NCBI GenBank assembly: GCA_954871525.1
Contig: OX940872.1
Coordinates: 28,305,746-28,369,745 of the forward strand
Direction of reading: 5' to 3'
Source: Parietaria judaica
Lineage: Eukaryota; Streptophyta; Magnoliopsida; Rosales; Urticaceae
DNA length: 64,000 nucleotides
Both the position numbers and the translations under genes were made by a program. How positions within the stretch are numbered: position 1 is the first letter of the stretch; every line of letters begins with the position of its first letter. The notes below the pieces were generated by a model, which was not told the DNA's origin, did no database searches, and saw only the letters and a program-made list of their open reading frames with translations. Shown one piece after another: positions 43,335 to 54,698 of the stretch.

Positions 43335-45076
43335 ATGGGTCAAGCTCAGAGCGACCAAGCTTCTGATCCGACCTCCCATGGCAGCGATCACACTCTCACT
43401 CCTCTTGCAGCCCAGCCAAGTGCTCCTCCTTCTTCGCCGTCCCTCGAATCCCTCATCGCTGGTACGCCTCTCCATCTTTATCTTGAGCCTTTGGTGTTTG
43501 TCAAAGTCATCATGTATCGATCAATCTATAGATGAGCCTGTTTGAGGGGAGCTTCCGAGTTGTATCCATGGATCTTACTCTCTTATATCTAATTCAATCG
43601 CATCGATAGAAGAAGAGCAGAAATGCAGACATAATCTTTTCTTAAAAACAAAAAAATAATCTTAAGTTGTGTTGGTATTCGACTCAATACCATCTGTCCT
43701 GTCGTTCCTCGACAACACCGATCAAAGCTTTCCAAACACAACAAGCACCACTCAGGGATTGGTGATTATTGTCATAAAATATCCGAAAGACATAATATAC
43801 TACTCAACCACCAAACTCCGGTACGTGATGGAGGTCTAATAGTATCATTAATAGAGGATTTCATGACATTCTTTTCTACTTTTACAGAAGCTGCAGCCTA
43901 CGGTGACCAAGGCGAGGAGGTTAGCCCATTAAATCGCTTTCCTACGAGTTTATTGCTGGCTTGTTATCTCTAATTTATAATCCATACATTCTTCTGTTAA
44001 CGATTAGCTCAAAATTTTCAAACTTTGCAATATTCAGTCTCGTGATGCTAAGGCGCAAAAGGCGTTAGATTGCCCTTGCATAGCTCATTTGCGAAGTGGC
44101 CCATGCGGGGATCAGTTTTCCAACGCTTTCCTGTGTTTTCTCAAGAGTACGGCAGAAGAGAAGGTGATAATATTATAATGTTTTGTAATTGAATCAACTA
44201 CATTTATGTGCATTATCTTCCTCGTTCATTTTTTTATATCGAACTTCTCAGATTCGTGACCATAAATGCATACCATTCATGTACAACCAATATTTTTAAA
44301 CAAATTATAACTTAATATCATGCCTTATGGTTTAGGAGCATTAAGAATGTTCCTTTTGGGGGAAAAAAAATTATGTGCATGGGTCTAACCCTGATCTTTT
44401 ACTAGGTAATCATTCATGGGCATTTTGGGTTGTTTAAGTAGGAACTAGATTTCCAAATCCCAAGATCCGGTGCCTATTCCGAGGGGAGACGGCATATGAG
44501 GTTTGGCATATAATATTGTCTCTTACGTCTTTAGGCAGAGTTCATGTTGTTCTATTGAAGGATCTATCGTTAAGTTCGGTTCTATGTATTCAATAAAATA
44601 TCTGGGAATTCACCTCGTAGGTTGGTGTTTGATTATTGGCACGGGTCTTTTCAAAATGGTTTCTGAATATCGTAATATGTTGGATTATTTGATCAATCAG
44701 TATTATACAATTATCTTCTCTATAGTTAGTTGACCATTAATGTTCTTTATGCTGACATTTTTGATGAGCCTGCCGACTCTAAAATTTTTGTTTCTTAACT
44801 TAAATTGTACAAACATATTCATTAAACTAATATGAAATACAACTTTTACGTAATAATTTTCGTGTTTTTCAAATTTCTTTCCTTTATTTGCAGGGCTCGG
44901 ACTGTGTTCAACCTTTCTTAGCTCTTCAGGAGTGTATCAAAGCTAATCCTAGTGCCTTCTCAGAAGACGTTTTAGAGGAAGATGAAGTCGAGAAGGAGGA
45001 AGTGCCGACTCAAGATTACAAGATTTACCCGCCCAAATGGTCCAGAGAACCACCGAGTCCGAAATCCAAACTATAG
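43335..45076 (+). CDS. MIA40: Mitochondrial/peroxisomal oxidoreductase MIA40
   Basis: Four exons: 43335-43461, 43888-43919, 44038-44163, 44894-45076, 468 bases and 155 residues. The CPC redox centre lies in ALDCPCIAHLRSGPCGDQFS. It is followed by the twin CX9C helices C-GDQFSNAFL-C and C-VQPFLALQE-C of the CHCH fold. MIA40 oxidises incoming Cys-rich proteins in the mitochondrial intermembrane space and is itself re-oxidised by Erv1; plant forms are short, soluble and dually located. The N-terminus MGQAQSD and the acidic, Pro-rich tail ending in SKSKL-like PSPKSKL match plant MIA40. The C-terminal SKL tripeptide is a peroxisomal targeting signal, in line with the dual location reported for plant MIA40. 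The gene appears complete. Confidence 0.95.
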
Positions 45077-46310
45077 GAGAAAGGAAGATCTGTTTTTGCA
45101 TGTTAATTGATCTGACCTCTATGTAGGTACTTTCTCACTGACATTGTTTTTGATTCTTACAGAAATTAATACCTTTATTAATTCGGATAAATTTACCACA
45201 TTGAATACCATGTTGTCATTTTATTTATTTATTTATTTATATCGGAGAGTGCTGAAAAGGTGCGAAAACTTGTCGGAATGGGAACATTCTTATAATTTTC
45301 AGGCGACCGAGACAATAGCATTGACTTCTTATATCAAACCCTAATAGGGTATAGCAATTTTATTGAACGTTGAATGATATTATCAGTTCTGAACACAACT
45401 GGTTAAAATCGACGACATGGCGAAGATTTGGCACCAAAGTGTTAAAATTTTGGTTCAATTTTGGTTCATAGCCCAAGTAGAGCCGGAATTGAACTGAGGA
45501 TTTCAGAAACCAGCCAGGGCCGATTTCTAGTCCAATTTTGAAATTCACACAATTTACCATATGAATTGAAACTATTTTTTTACCTATAAATAACTAATCT
45601 AAGATGAAATTTTCAAAAATTAAACCGGCCAAGATTAGACCAAGACCAATGAATCTCGAAATCAAGAACACAAATGAACACAATCGCCAACGTTCACTGA
45701 ATCCAAATCGCCCTTTTAACATATGCTCTTTTATATAGAGCAAAAGAATTACAGCGGTCATGAAAATTAAGCTTTTAATCGCCCTTTTAACATATGCTCT
45801 TTTATATAGAGCAAAAGAATTACAGCGGTCATGAAAATTAAGCTTTTAATCGACGTTGACTCGACTAAACTACTAAACCCTTGATTGTTAAAGGACAACA
45901 ATTAAACGACGTTTAAAAAGAGTCAAAAGACCCCTAATAAGCCCGGGAGCACGGGATCTATAGTAGGGCTAGTCCTGACCGTAGTCGGTTTAAAAAAGGC
46001 CCCAAAAATCTAGACCAGGTCTAGAAGAAGTCCAAAAGCCCGATACTCGGTCCCGATTTCAGGCTGTGTTAAAATAAACAGAATAGCAAGTAGAAGAAGT
46101 GAGCAATTACTTAACTTTATTTTTATACCATTCCAAAATGATGTCATAAACATTAGCTACCACATAAACAAAACATACAAGCATCAAGCAAAAAAGATCC
46201 AGTGGTGCTCACACTCTCCAACTAGCTCAACGTGAATTGGGAAAAACTGCGGTTTTCAGAAATAATAGACCAAGTTGTCACACCAATAACGTTATGGTAT
46301 GAGTGTCGCA
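45077..46310. other. Spacer between MIA40 and pyruvate kinase
   Basis: It holds a (TTTA)n run near 45222-45240 and an exact tandem duplication at 45706-45847 (listed separately). No coding signal is seen. The two flanking genes converge here, so part is 3' UTR. Confidence 0.5.
45706..45847 (+). repeat. Exact 71-bp tandem duplication
   Basis: The 71 bases from aatcgcccttttaacatatg to attaagctttt occur twice, back to back (starts 45706 and 45777), without a visible mismatch. Each unit holds the hairpin tgctc-ttttatata-gagca. Confidence 0.92.
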
Positions 46311-48497
46311 TCACTTTACGATGCAGATCTTGATCACCGATGAAGTGCCGATGCGATGAAGTGCCACGACCGCGTCCCCGTGCTTGCAGAGACCCCTGTC
46401 GATCGCCGACTTGAGTGCCGCCTCCAGAATCACCTCGGTCGATTCCGCATCGGTGGCCTTCGCCGACCCCTCTGCAAGCAGAGGCAGCAATCCCCTGTAG
46501 ATGAGGCTGTGCCGCGCTGGCGTCTCGTCGCTGCACGTCCAGTCGAACGAGTCGGTGGTCAGCACCGGGACCACCACGGAGAGGATCGGCACCGCCGGGC
46601 GGTACTTCGCGACCAATTTGGCCGTCGTCCCGCCACGTGTCATCACCACGATGAGCTGTGCCTTGGCCTTGTTGGCTGTGCGCACGGCAGAGGAGGCGAG
46701 GCTCTCCAAGGGGCTCATGGGGAGCGGGGTCGAGCGGATCATCTCCTTAAAGATAGCGGCATAGTCGAGGGATGACTCGGCTTCGATGCAGATGCGGGCC
46801 ATGATCTTAACGGCCAGCTCGGGGTAGGCCCCGGCGGCGCTCTCGCCACTGAGCATGACACAGTCAGTGCCGTCGAGGACGGCGTTGGCGACGTCGGTGG
46901 CTTCAGCACGGGTCGGGCGGGGGGACTTGATCATGGACTCGAGCATCTGGGTGGCAGTCACCACGGGCTTGCCCGCGAGGTTGCACTTGTAGATCATCAT
47001 CTTCTGGGCTAAGAAGATCTTCTCCACCGGAATCTCCATTCCCAGGTCACCACGGGCAACCATGAATGCGTCAGTCTCGCGCAAGATCTCGTCGAAGTTG
47101 ATCACTCCCTCCTGGTTCTCAACCTGCGAGAGTTTTTAGCTGATTAGTTCACCGGTTGATAAACATGCGACGCCTTTAACAAGAAAGGCCAAACAAAAAA
47201 TAAACAGAAGTCTAATTTCCCAGATAATTAAGCAGTGCAGTGACGAAATTAAGCTGTTATCAGCAGTTTCAAGCTACAGTAATGCGCAAACAAATAATAT
47301 ATATACATAACTGGGAATGTGTATGACTACAAGACTATTTCGAGAAGACATTGCAAGAGAGAATGGAGAAGCATATAAGTATAATAGCAAAGTCACGACC
47401 CAGTGACGTCAATATACACACATTTTAGCAAAGTAAAAAGCATTTCGAAACTATGTAGAAGACGTACCTTCGACATCAACATGATGTTCTTGGCATGGGG
47501 CCCAAGAACCTTACGCACGTTAACAAGATCCGATCCCTTGCGCACAAAAGAAAGAGCGATCATATCGATCTTGTTAGGAACACCCCATTGGAGGATATCC
47601 TCCTTGTCCTTCTCCGTCAGGGTCGGGAGATCCACCACAACGCCAGGAAGGTTAACGTTCTTCCTCTCTCCCAGAGTTGCACTGTTCTCACAGCGACACC
47701 TGACAGTTCCGCCTTCCACGTCACAGGATATGACAGTCAGTGTGATGGTCCCGTCTGCACACAAGATGGTGTTTCCGGGCTTCAAGTCCACAGCCAGCTT
47801 CTGGTAGCTCATGGAGATCATCTCCGGGTTGCCTTTGATGGTGTAGTCGGTAGTGATGGTAATCTCCTGGCCCTCTTTAAGCTGAATCGCCTTTCCATCT
47901 TCCAAGAAACCCGTTCGAATCTCCGGTCCCTGCACGGACAAAGGTTAATCAACATAATCCTTGCTCACAGACCGTACAAAAGTTTCCATTTTCAAATGCA
48001 TCAGCTTCGGTTTCCGAAAATGGAAAACGATGGCTCTTTAAGATGTCTAAAATGGACTAAGTTGGCCATGGAAGATGCTATATTGAACTGAATCACAATT
48101 ATCAAAGACGAAATGGAAAGAGAAATTAGCAGAATCCCTCAAGGACTAAATTGAATCAGCATAGCAAACAGAGGAATTGGAGTCGACGGCCACTCTAAAC
48201 CGAATTGAAGCAAGCAAATCTACGAGTGGACCAAACCTTGGTGTCGAGCATGAGGGCGGAGAGGATCTGGGTGTTGTGCATGGCCTGGCGGAGGTTGTTG
48301 AGGGTCTCCTGGTGGTAGTCGTGGGTGCCGTGGGAGAAGTTGAAGCGAGCGACGTTCATGCCGGCACGGAGGAGGTTCTCGATCATGGCGACGGAGCGGG
48401 AGGCGGGGCCGAGCGTGCAGACGATCTTGGTCTTGGGGACCCGGCCGAGGCGGCCGGGGATCTCCTTGAGAATTCCCTCAATGTCGATGTTCGCCAT
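46311..48497 (-). CDS. Cytosolic pyruvate kinase
   Basis: Three exons: 48497-48237, 47929-47468, 47123-46311, 1,536 bases and 511 residues, the normal length for plant cytosolic enzymes. The enzyme transfers phosphate from phosphoenolpyruvate to ADP, the last step of glycolysis. Landmarks in order: TKIVCTLGPASRSV and MNVARFNFSHG (substrate/nucleotide site), the B-domain exon (GPEIRTGFLEDGK), the KIDMIALSFVRKGSDL strand, ARGDLGMEIP (Mg/K site), GKPVVTATQMLESMI with the catalytic Thr, PTRAEATDVANAVLDG, DCVMLSGESAAG, and the C-domain ending IGTSSVIKICIVK. There is no plastid transit peptide before MANIDIEG, supporting the cytosol. The gene is more GC-rich than its neighbours and complete. Confidence 0.95.
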
Positions 48498-48639
48498 GGA
48501 TGAAGTGAAGCCTGCCTGCCTGGTCGAGAGAGATTGGGATTTCAGAAGAAGAAGAAGAGAGTGTTTGGAAGAAGGGAAGGAAAGCTCGTGCGTTGCTGAC
48601 CTCACCTCACCTCACCTCACCTGCCCTTCACTTCACACC

Positions 48640-48651
48640 TATTTATATATT
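48640..48651 (-). promoter_or_regulatory. TATA box of the pyruvate kinase gene
   Basis: On the minus strand TATATAAATAGG lies about 145 bases before the start codon, the best TATA match in the region. A GGTGAG-type repeat (ctcac units at 48599-48622 on the plus strand) lies between it and the gene. A (TTCC)n run at 48676-48703 lies upstream. Confidence 0.55.
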
Positions 48652-49174
48652 TATTTATTTTTGTGCTTTTACCACTTCCTTCCTTCCTTCCTTCCTTCCT
48701 TCCTGCTTATAGTTAATAAATATAAGATGAGGTTCGGCTGGTCGTTAGTTATCGCTACTTACTTACACTGACAAATTGATCATTTTGAAAAGGGTTATTT
48801 GCGGCAAAAGTGGCCAACAATAGGGCACTTCAACAGTTATGTTACCAATGCCAAAAAACTATGGCAATAGTACCCAATGTACTCTAATTGCGCGTGATTA
48901 CGAAATCCGTCCAATTAGTGGGTAACGGTGCCACGTGGTTTTAACGGAGTGAGTGACTCACTCATCAGTGGGACCCAGGTCCAACGTGTACATGGGTTGC
49001 GTCTCGATTAATTACAATAATTAATGTTGGCTAATTTAATAGAGTAAATTGATTTGAATAAAAATCATATAACACCGAAGAAACCCATTCGACTTCTCAC
49101 TCTACTCTCTCTCTCTCTGTCTCTGTCTCCGAGCTCAGTGAGAACACCGAAGAAACCCTTGTTTTGGGGCCGAC

Positions 49175-52100
49175 ATGGACGACGGTGTTGCGCCTGAGCC
49201 TGATCAAGCTGATCAAGCGTGGCGAGACCCACGTGTGAAACCTCTTCCCGATTACAGTAATAATCATCTGTTCAGCACTCATTTTCTTTCAAAGCTTTGA
49301 TTTTTATTACATTCTGGGTGAAAGTTTTCGACTTTATGAACTTTAAGTGTTCATGCATGGTTTTATATCTATGATCGACGCTTGAAATGTTATTTTGAGA
49401 AAAAAAAAATTATGATTTTATCCCTTTTTTCAGTAGATCTAGACCAAAGCTTGTTAGTTTCTCTGATTAAAGTTTGTGTTCTCTGATCTGATGATGTTTT
49501 CGTAAAAAAGTTTGTTACTTTCAGGGTTTGTCGAAGCTAGGTTAGCGTTTCTTGAGCTTAGGGTTTCTTCGTCACAAAGTTCTTGAACTCATCTTCGGTT
49601 GTGTTTCTCTATTTATACTGTGTGGTTTAGTTCGTGTACATTATTTATTAAATCTCTTCCTTTCAAAAACTGGTTGGTGGATTCCTTGAATTCCTTGGTG
49701 TTTTCTAAAATAGTCATAAAGAACCCAAAATGGGACCACTGGAAGAAAGCACATTTTTGTCTTTTCCTCTTTATATCCTTTGGGGTTGATGAAAGCCATA
49801 TTTAATATGTACTTGGAGTCATATGTACGTGGGGTTGATGAAAGCCAACATATTCTGATTCTGATGTTCTTTTTGGCTAATAAAGTATGTTTTGTTTTTT
49901 TGCAGGGGTTGGGAGCTCTTTTTTCACCGTCAGTGTGCACCACAGCGGTGAGTGGAGCATCAGTGATATTGGAAGGAGAGAATACAACGGTGGACTAGTA
50001 TATTGCTTCGATTACTGTGACTGGGACTACTTTAGCACCCTTGATCTAGATCGTCTAATGGCTCTCATGGGGAATCCGATCCACGCTGGTTACTGGTGGG
50101 TCCCTCACCTCACTTCGTTCCATGACGGGAGTGAACTGAGATCAGACGCTGATTGTTTGAGGATGTTTGATAATTTGGTGACGTGGGGTAACCGTGAATG
50201 TCATGTTTACTTAATCACAGCTCTCCGAGCAATTGGCCCTGCCGAGATGCCATTTCCTCTATTGCATGCTAATCCAGTTATCCATGATAATGAAGACGAT
50301 GAAGATGATAGTGAAGAGAAACCTGATTATGTTGTTTCCAATGAAGATGAGGTCGACAGAGAAGAATCTGGATCTGAAGTCAACAACGACTCCGGAAGCG
50401 AAAGTTCAGAAGAATCTGACCGTTCTTCTGGAACAGTTCAGGGGAATGCTGATAATGAATCATCGGAGTCTGACCCAGAGTACACGGTCGAAGCTGGAAG
50501 TGAAAACGAGTCAGATGGTTGGTATGGTTGGGCTGAAGAACACGCTTTGGCCCACGACTTAATGCGCGCAGAAGAAAGCGAGGCCCGTGCCCAGGCCCTA
50601 GAGGCTCAGGCCCAACTAGTAAGAGCCCATAATTTAAAATATTTTTTTCATTTAAAATATTTAAATTTAATTGACGTGGCTATTTATGTAATGTAATGTC
50701 TTTTCTAATTGGCCAGGTTCAAGTAGACATTGAGGAGCCAGAATATGGGCTCGATGAAGATGAGATCAATGGATTCAATCCTATTCCACCAACCTGGTGG
50801 AACCACCAAGATAATGTAGCACACGAGGCCGGAGCTGCCCGCAATGAATCTGATGCAGAGATTGAAATGAATGAATCAGATCTTGAGAGTGTGCAAGAAG
50901 ACTCTGATGGCGAGCCTCGAGTGAGTAGGAGCACCCGCACTTTCACCCCGGGAAGGCCTTGAAGTGAATTTAAGTTCAGTCTGGGCTTAGAATTTGCATC
51001 TGTTGAGCAGTTGAGGGAAGCAGTCAGAGAGCACTTCATTCACATCAATCGTTCTTTCAAGTTTTTGGAGAATAATCGGGTGAAGTTGCGTGCTAGGTGT
51101 TCCTCACCGAGATGCCCATGGATACTCTATGCCCGTGTTCAGAGGCGTGACAACACAACATTTCGTGTGAATACTCTACAACCTAAGCATAATTGTGGAA
51201 TCGTCTTCAACTCCAAGCTTGTCAATGCGGAGTGGTTGGCGAAACACTTTTTGGACCAGTTTAGGATGAATGTCAATATGCAGTTTCAACACTTCCATCA
51301 GTTGGTGGCTAACACCAAGTTCTCTCACTGCTCAAGGTGGATGTTTTATGCTGTGAAAAAGAGAGCTTTGGAGCTTCTAGAAGGGAGTGAAACTGAGCAG
51401 TATGCAAAGCTGGAGGACTATTGTCTACAACTTAGACAAGTCATGCCTGGTTCAACTGCCATTGTGAAGAGTGATCTTGTTGACGGTCAACGTGTATTCC
51501 AAAGGGTCTATATATGTCTGCAAGCCTGCAAGACAGGTTTCAGACATTGCCGCAAAGTCATCGGGCTAGACGGTTGTTTCTTGAAGGGTAAAAGCCGTGG
51601 AATCTTGCTGGCAGCCGTAGGAATAGATGCAGACAACTCCATGTTTCCCATTGCATATACTAGAGTCCAGAGATAAGCCAATAATTACCATGCTGGAGTG
51701 GATTAGAGTTTGGCTTATGAGGAGATTCCACAAAAGAAGACAGAGTGTGCCTTCTTGGATAGCACCAGTTGGAAGCAGAATATTGCAGATTCTTGAGAAA
51801 AACAAAGATGTGGCTAAGAACTGCTTAGCAGTTCAGGCAGATCAGTTGTTGTTTCAAGTGAACAAGGGTCACGGAGAAGCTTTTGTCGTCAATCTGGTGC
51901 AACACACTTGCACTTGCAGAGGGCTTCAGTTAACTGGAATTCCACGTGGTCACGCCATCTCTGCCATTTGGGCGGCCAACCTCAACATATATGACTTTGT
52001 CGTGGACGCTTACAAGATTGAGTCATTTGTCAACCAATATGCAGGTGTAATTGCACCAATGCCAAGCCCAGACAAATGGCCAAGCACTTCTCTCAGTGTC

Positions 52101-52749
52101 ATCCATCCACCAATCTACACCCCTCTCCCGGGTCGCCCCAAGAAAAAGAGAAGACGTGGAGCCCTTGAGCCACCTCCTGGAGCCATCAAAGCTTCCCGAG
52201 TCGGCCAGCTCAATTGCTGCAGGAAATGTGGACAGCGAGGACACACCCGTAAAACTTGTCAGAATCCTCCAGCTGAGGTACCCATGCATTACTGTTGTTT
52301 CTGTTTACGTGCATGAAAATATATGTGCATGCATTAATGTGTAGAAACTGTACGTGCATGCTCATGTGCATGTGCATGTGCATGTGCATGTGTGTACGTG
52401 CACTTATGACTTAATTATTCAGTTTAACCTAGATTATATTTGTTACATAATTTCAGCCTAAACAACCCAAGAAAATGGGCAGACCATTGAAACTTGACGT
52501 CACTCCGGCCACACTGAAGAGGCGTGCAAGGCGTGCAAGGCAGTTGGCCAAATCAGCATCGGAGGCAACGACCAGCAAAGCAGGGACCAGTCAGGCAACA
52601 ACCAGTCAGGCAACACCACCACCACCACCCGGTCAGGCTACACCACCACCATCTCGATGCGTCACTCCACCACCACCACCACCCAGTCAGGCAACACCAC
52701 CTCGATGCGTCACTCCACCACCACCGTCATCCGAATGGGCAATGGAGTA
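49175..52749 (+). pseudogene. Mutator-like transposase with deleted catalytic core
   Basis: Exons: 49175-49256, 49906-50618, from 50717, and 52458-52749. Domains in order: a MULE N-terminal region (VHHSGEWS..., WVPHLTSFHDGSEL), a long acidic linker (about 50290-50950), the MuDR DNA-binding-type region (LGLEFASVEQLREAVREHFI, RCSSPRCPWILYARV), the start of the DDE domain (VIGLDGCFLKG, first Asp; VGIDADNSMFPIAY), then KPIITMLEWIR, SWIM-type zinc finger (HTCTCRGLQLTGIPRGHA), CCHC knuckle (CRKCGQRGHTRKTC) and a Pro-rich tail. Defects: an in-frame TGA at 50960, loss of the central DDE block at about 51660 where PIAYT joins ILESRDKPIIT in another frame, and Arg where the SWIM motif normally has its third Cys. 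It cannot transpose itself. Confidence 0.88.
52340..52400. repeat. GTGCAT repeat in transposase intron
   Basis: A run of tgtgcatgtgcatgtgcatg with GTACGTGCA variants fills part of the intron before the last transposase exon. The last exon itself has a ccaccaccacc-type tract coding the Pro-rich tail. Confidence 0.7.
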
Positions 52750-52799
52750 AAAATTTTAATGCAGTACATATTTATTTAAGGTTCAGAACAATTATGCTA

Positions 52800-53400
52800 A
52801 GGCCTTAGTATTTGGTCTATGTTTGGCCTTATTTTGCAACGATGTTCGTACTCGTTAGGCTATGTTGGTCCGGTTCTTATGCTATGTTGATCCGGTTGTA
52901 CGGTCATTTTGGAACAATATTTTGCTATGTTATGTTAATCCGGTTTATGCTATGTCACGTTAATCCGGTTTATGTTATGTTATTCGGAAATATTATGCTT
53001 TGGATTTTGAAACTGACATTGAATATTGGGTTTGGAGAAATATTATGCATGTAGTTTCAGGTCGTTTAAAAGCAGCAATCATGTCGTTTTATGTGTCGCT
53101 TTGTGTCGTTTGGAATCCACCAATAATGTCGTTTTTACTCACTGGTTTATTGTCGTTTTTCAAGCAACCAACCATGTCGTTTTTCAAGTACTGGTTGATT
53201 GTGGTTTGAAAGACACCAATAATCTCAGCAAATACAAACACCCGGGTAATATTTTTTTCGGAAAAATCAAACCAAGAAAACATAGTTCATATAGGAAAAC
53301 ATAGTTCATAGAGCCAGCATACCAATATCTAATGGCAAACATACAACCAAGTTCAACGGCAAACATAGAGCCAAGTTCATACAAAAAAATCAACCCTGAG
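52800..53400. repeat. Degenerate repeats between the convergent MULE genes
   Basis: Three short families occur in turn: gttaatccggtttatgctatgt-like units (about 52860-52985), gtcgtttttcaag / gtcgttttatgtgtcg units (about 53060-53210), and aaacatagttcat / ggcaaacatagagcc units (about 53276-53385). No conserved frame runs through them. They occupy the 3' ends of both genes. Confidence 0.6.
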
Positions 53401-53422
53401 GTCTGCAAATCTCAAACCGAAA

Positions 53423-53963
53423 TCATCTACAGAGCCAAAGCAGGATCATGGCTGCCAAAATGCAAACAAGCTTAACCCAACTAATATTCAAAGTAACTCC
53501 GTATTGTTGGCAACGGCAACACACAGCACCTCCGGCATTTGGGTGGCCTCGAATCTCACCTCGAACTCCGATCGCGGGGACCGCGGGCACTAACTCTTCC
53601 CCCAGAGGTGGATCGATCCACCGGAAAAATGTACACCCTCCTTCCTCCTGGGTTTTGTGTTTATAACCAGAAAAATGAACATGTAAATTCAAAACCTAAA
53701 TATGACTTTAATTTAGGGTTTCAAACCACCATTTATGATGCATCGACGAATTCGAACTTCAAATGCGATTTCAAGTTAAGGTTTCTTACCAGCCTTCTGT
53801 AGCATCTACGGAAGCGTCTTCCAGGATTTGAAGGGGTTCCGGAGGTGAGGAGGTTCGACGGCACGCCACAATAACAAGTAACTCCATCGTACGGGTGGTT
53901 CGGATTCCTCGTCCGATCTAATCGCCTAGAGCTCCGACCCGAGTAGGAACCTTCACTCACCAT
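53423..53963 (-). CDS. GRF-type zinc finger protein carried by the MULE
   Basis: Two exons: 53963-53790 (58 codons) and 53647-53423, joined in phase 0, giving 132 residues and no internal stop. The finger spans both exons: CYCGVPSNLLTSGTPSNPGR, RFRRCYRRL, then EEGGCTFFRWIDPPL. This is the GRF zinc-finger pattern (CxCG, TS-T-NPGRRF-C, C-FF-WID), a fold that binds single-stranded nucleic acid in proteins such as APE2 and NEIL3. The C-terminus is hydrophobic (WVKLVCILAAMILLWL), a likely tail anchor, as in many uncharacterised plant GRF-finger proteins. It sits at the end of the element opposite the transposase and reads toward it. The splice donor CTG|GTAAG and acceptor CCCAG are good. The role in transposition is unknown. 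Confidence 0.8.
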
Positions 53964-54698
53964 TTTGAGATGCCGAGCTTGAGGAGGAAAAAGAGAAGAG
54001 GAGTGCGTCGAAGAAGAAGGAGAAGGGGAAAATAAATATGGGAAATAATTGATTATATTTATTAATTTGGGTTATAAATAATGTTTATTTATTTAATTAC
54101 TCTAAAACCCTAAACTCTGTGTCCACGTGGAATGGCAAACGTGGCAGTGTATCCATGCCACTTGGCATCTCCGTTAACTTCCTACCCACTAATTGGACGG
54201 ATTTCGTAATCACGCGCAATTAGAGCACATTGGGTACTATTGCCATAGTTTTTTGGCATTGGTAACATAACTGTTGAAGTGCCCTATTGTTGGCCACTTT
54301 TGCCGCAAATAACCCTTTTGAAAATTATTATTTATTTATAAACGGACTGTTATAGAGCGTATGTTGTTTTTACCTCTAGTTCTAACTTTACTTTTGTTGT
54401 TTTTTTTAATAGAAACTTTAGAAGGCTTAAGAAACAAAAAACAAGTTAAAGCTCCCACTTCCGCTCCTTCTTTATCAAAGGGCCACCAGTTTGTGGGGCA
54501 TTTCAGCTCATCACTCTAATTTTTTTTATTTTTTTTACCTTCACATCCATTACTATAGATGTATTGCCGTTTAGTAGCATAACCAAAACTAGTCAATTCT
54601 TTCTCACGCACAAATAAAAAACACAATATATTGAGTTAATTTTGTATGACATCCCACTCTCAATCATGCTCAACAAAATTTCCTACATTTTTCCTCGA

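Larger units (their letters stand above)
48783..54324. mobile_element. 5,524-bp Mutator-like element with 133-bp TIRs
   Basis: The element is 48792-54315. The ends are 133-bp inverted repeats (48792-48924 and 54183-54315) starting gggttatttgcggcaaaagt, differing at one base by eye. It is flanked by ttttgaaaa at 48783-48791 and 54316-54324, a perfect 9-bp duplication as made by Mutator-like transposases. Inside are a plus-strand transposase gene (damaged) and a minus-strand GRF zinc-finger gene (intact), converging on a repeat-rich middle near 52.8-53.4 kb. The near-identical TIRs suggest recent insertion. The two-gene convergent layout parallels maize MuDR (mudrA/mudrB), but the second gene here is a different protein. 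Confidence 0.95.

Noticed and set aside
44503..44733. 76-residue hydrophobic plus ORF
   Set aside because: Lies inside the long MIA40 intron between exons 3 and 4; no conservation recognised.
46356..46775. 139-residue plus-strand ORF
   Set aside because: Antisense to pyruvate kinase exon 3, open because of high GC.
47403..48771. Plus-strand ORFs of 108-198 residues
   Set aside because: They are antisense to the three pyruvate kinase exons and their leader; the sense frame has full family motifs.
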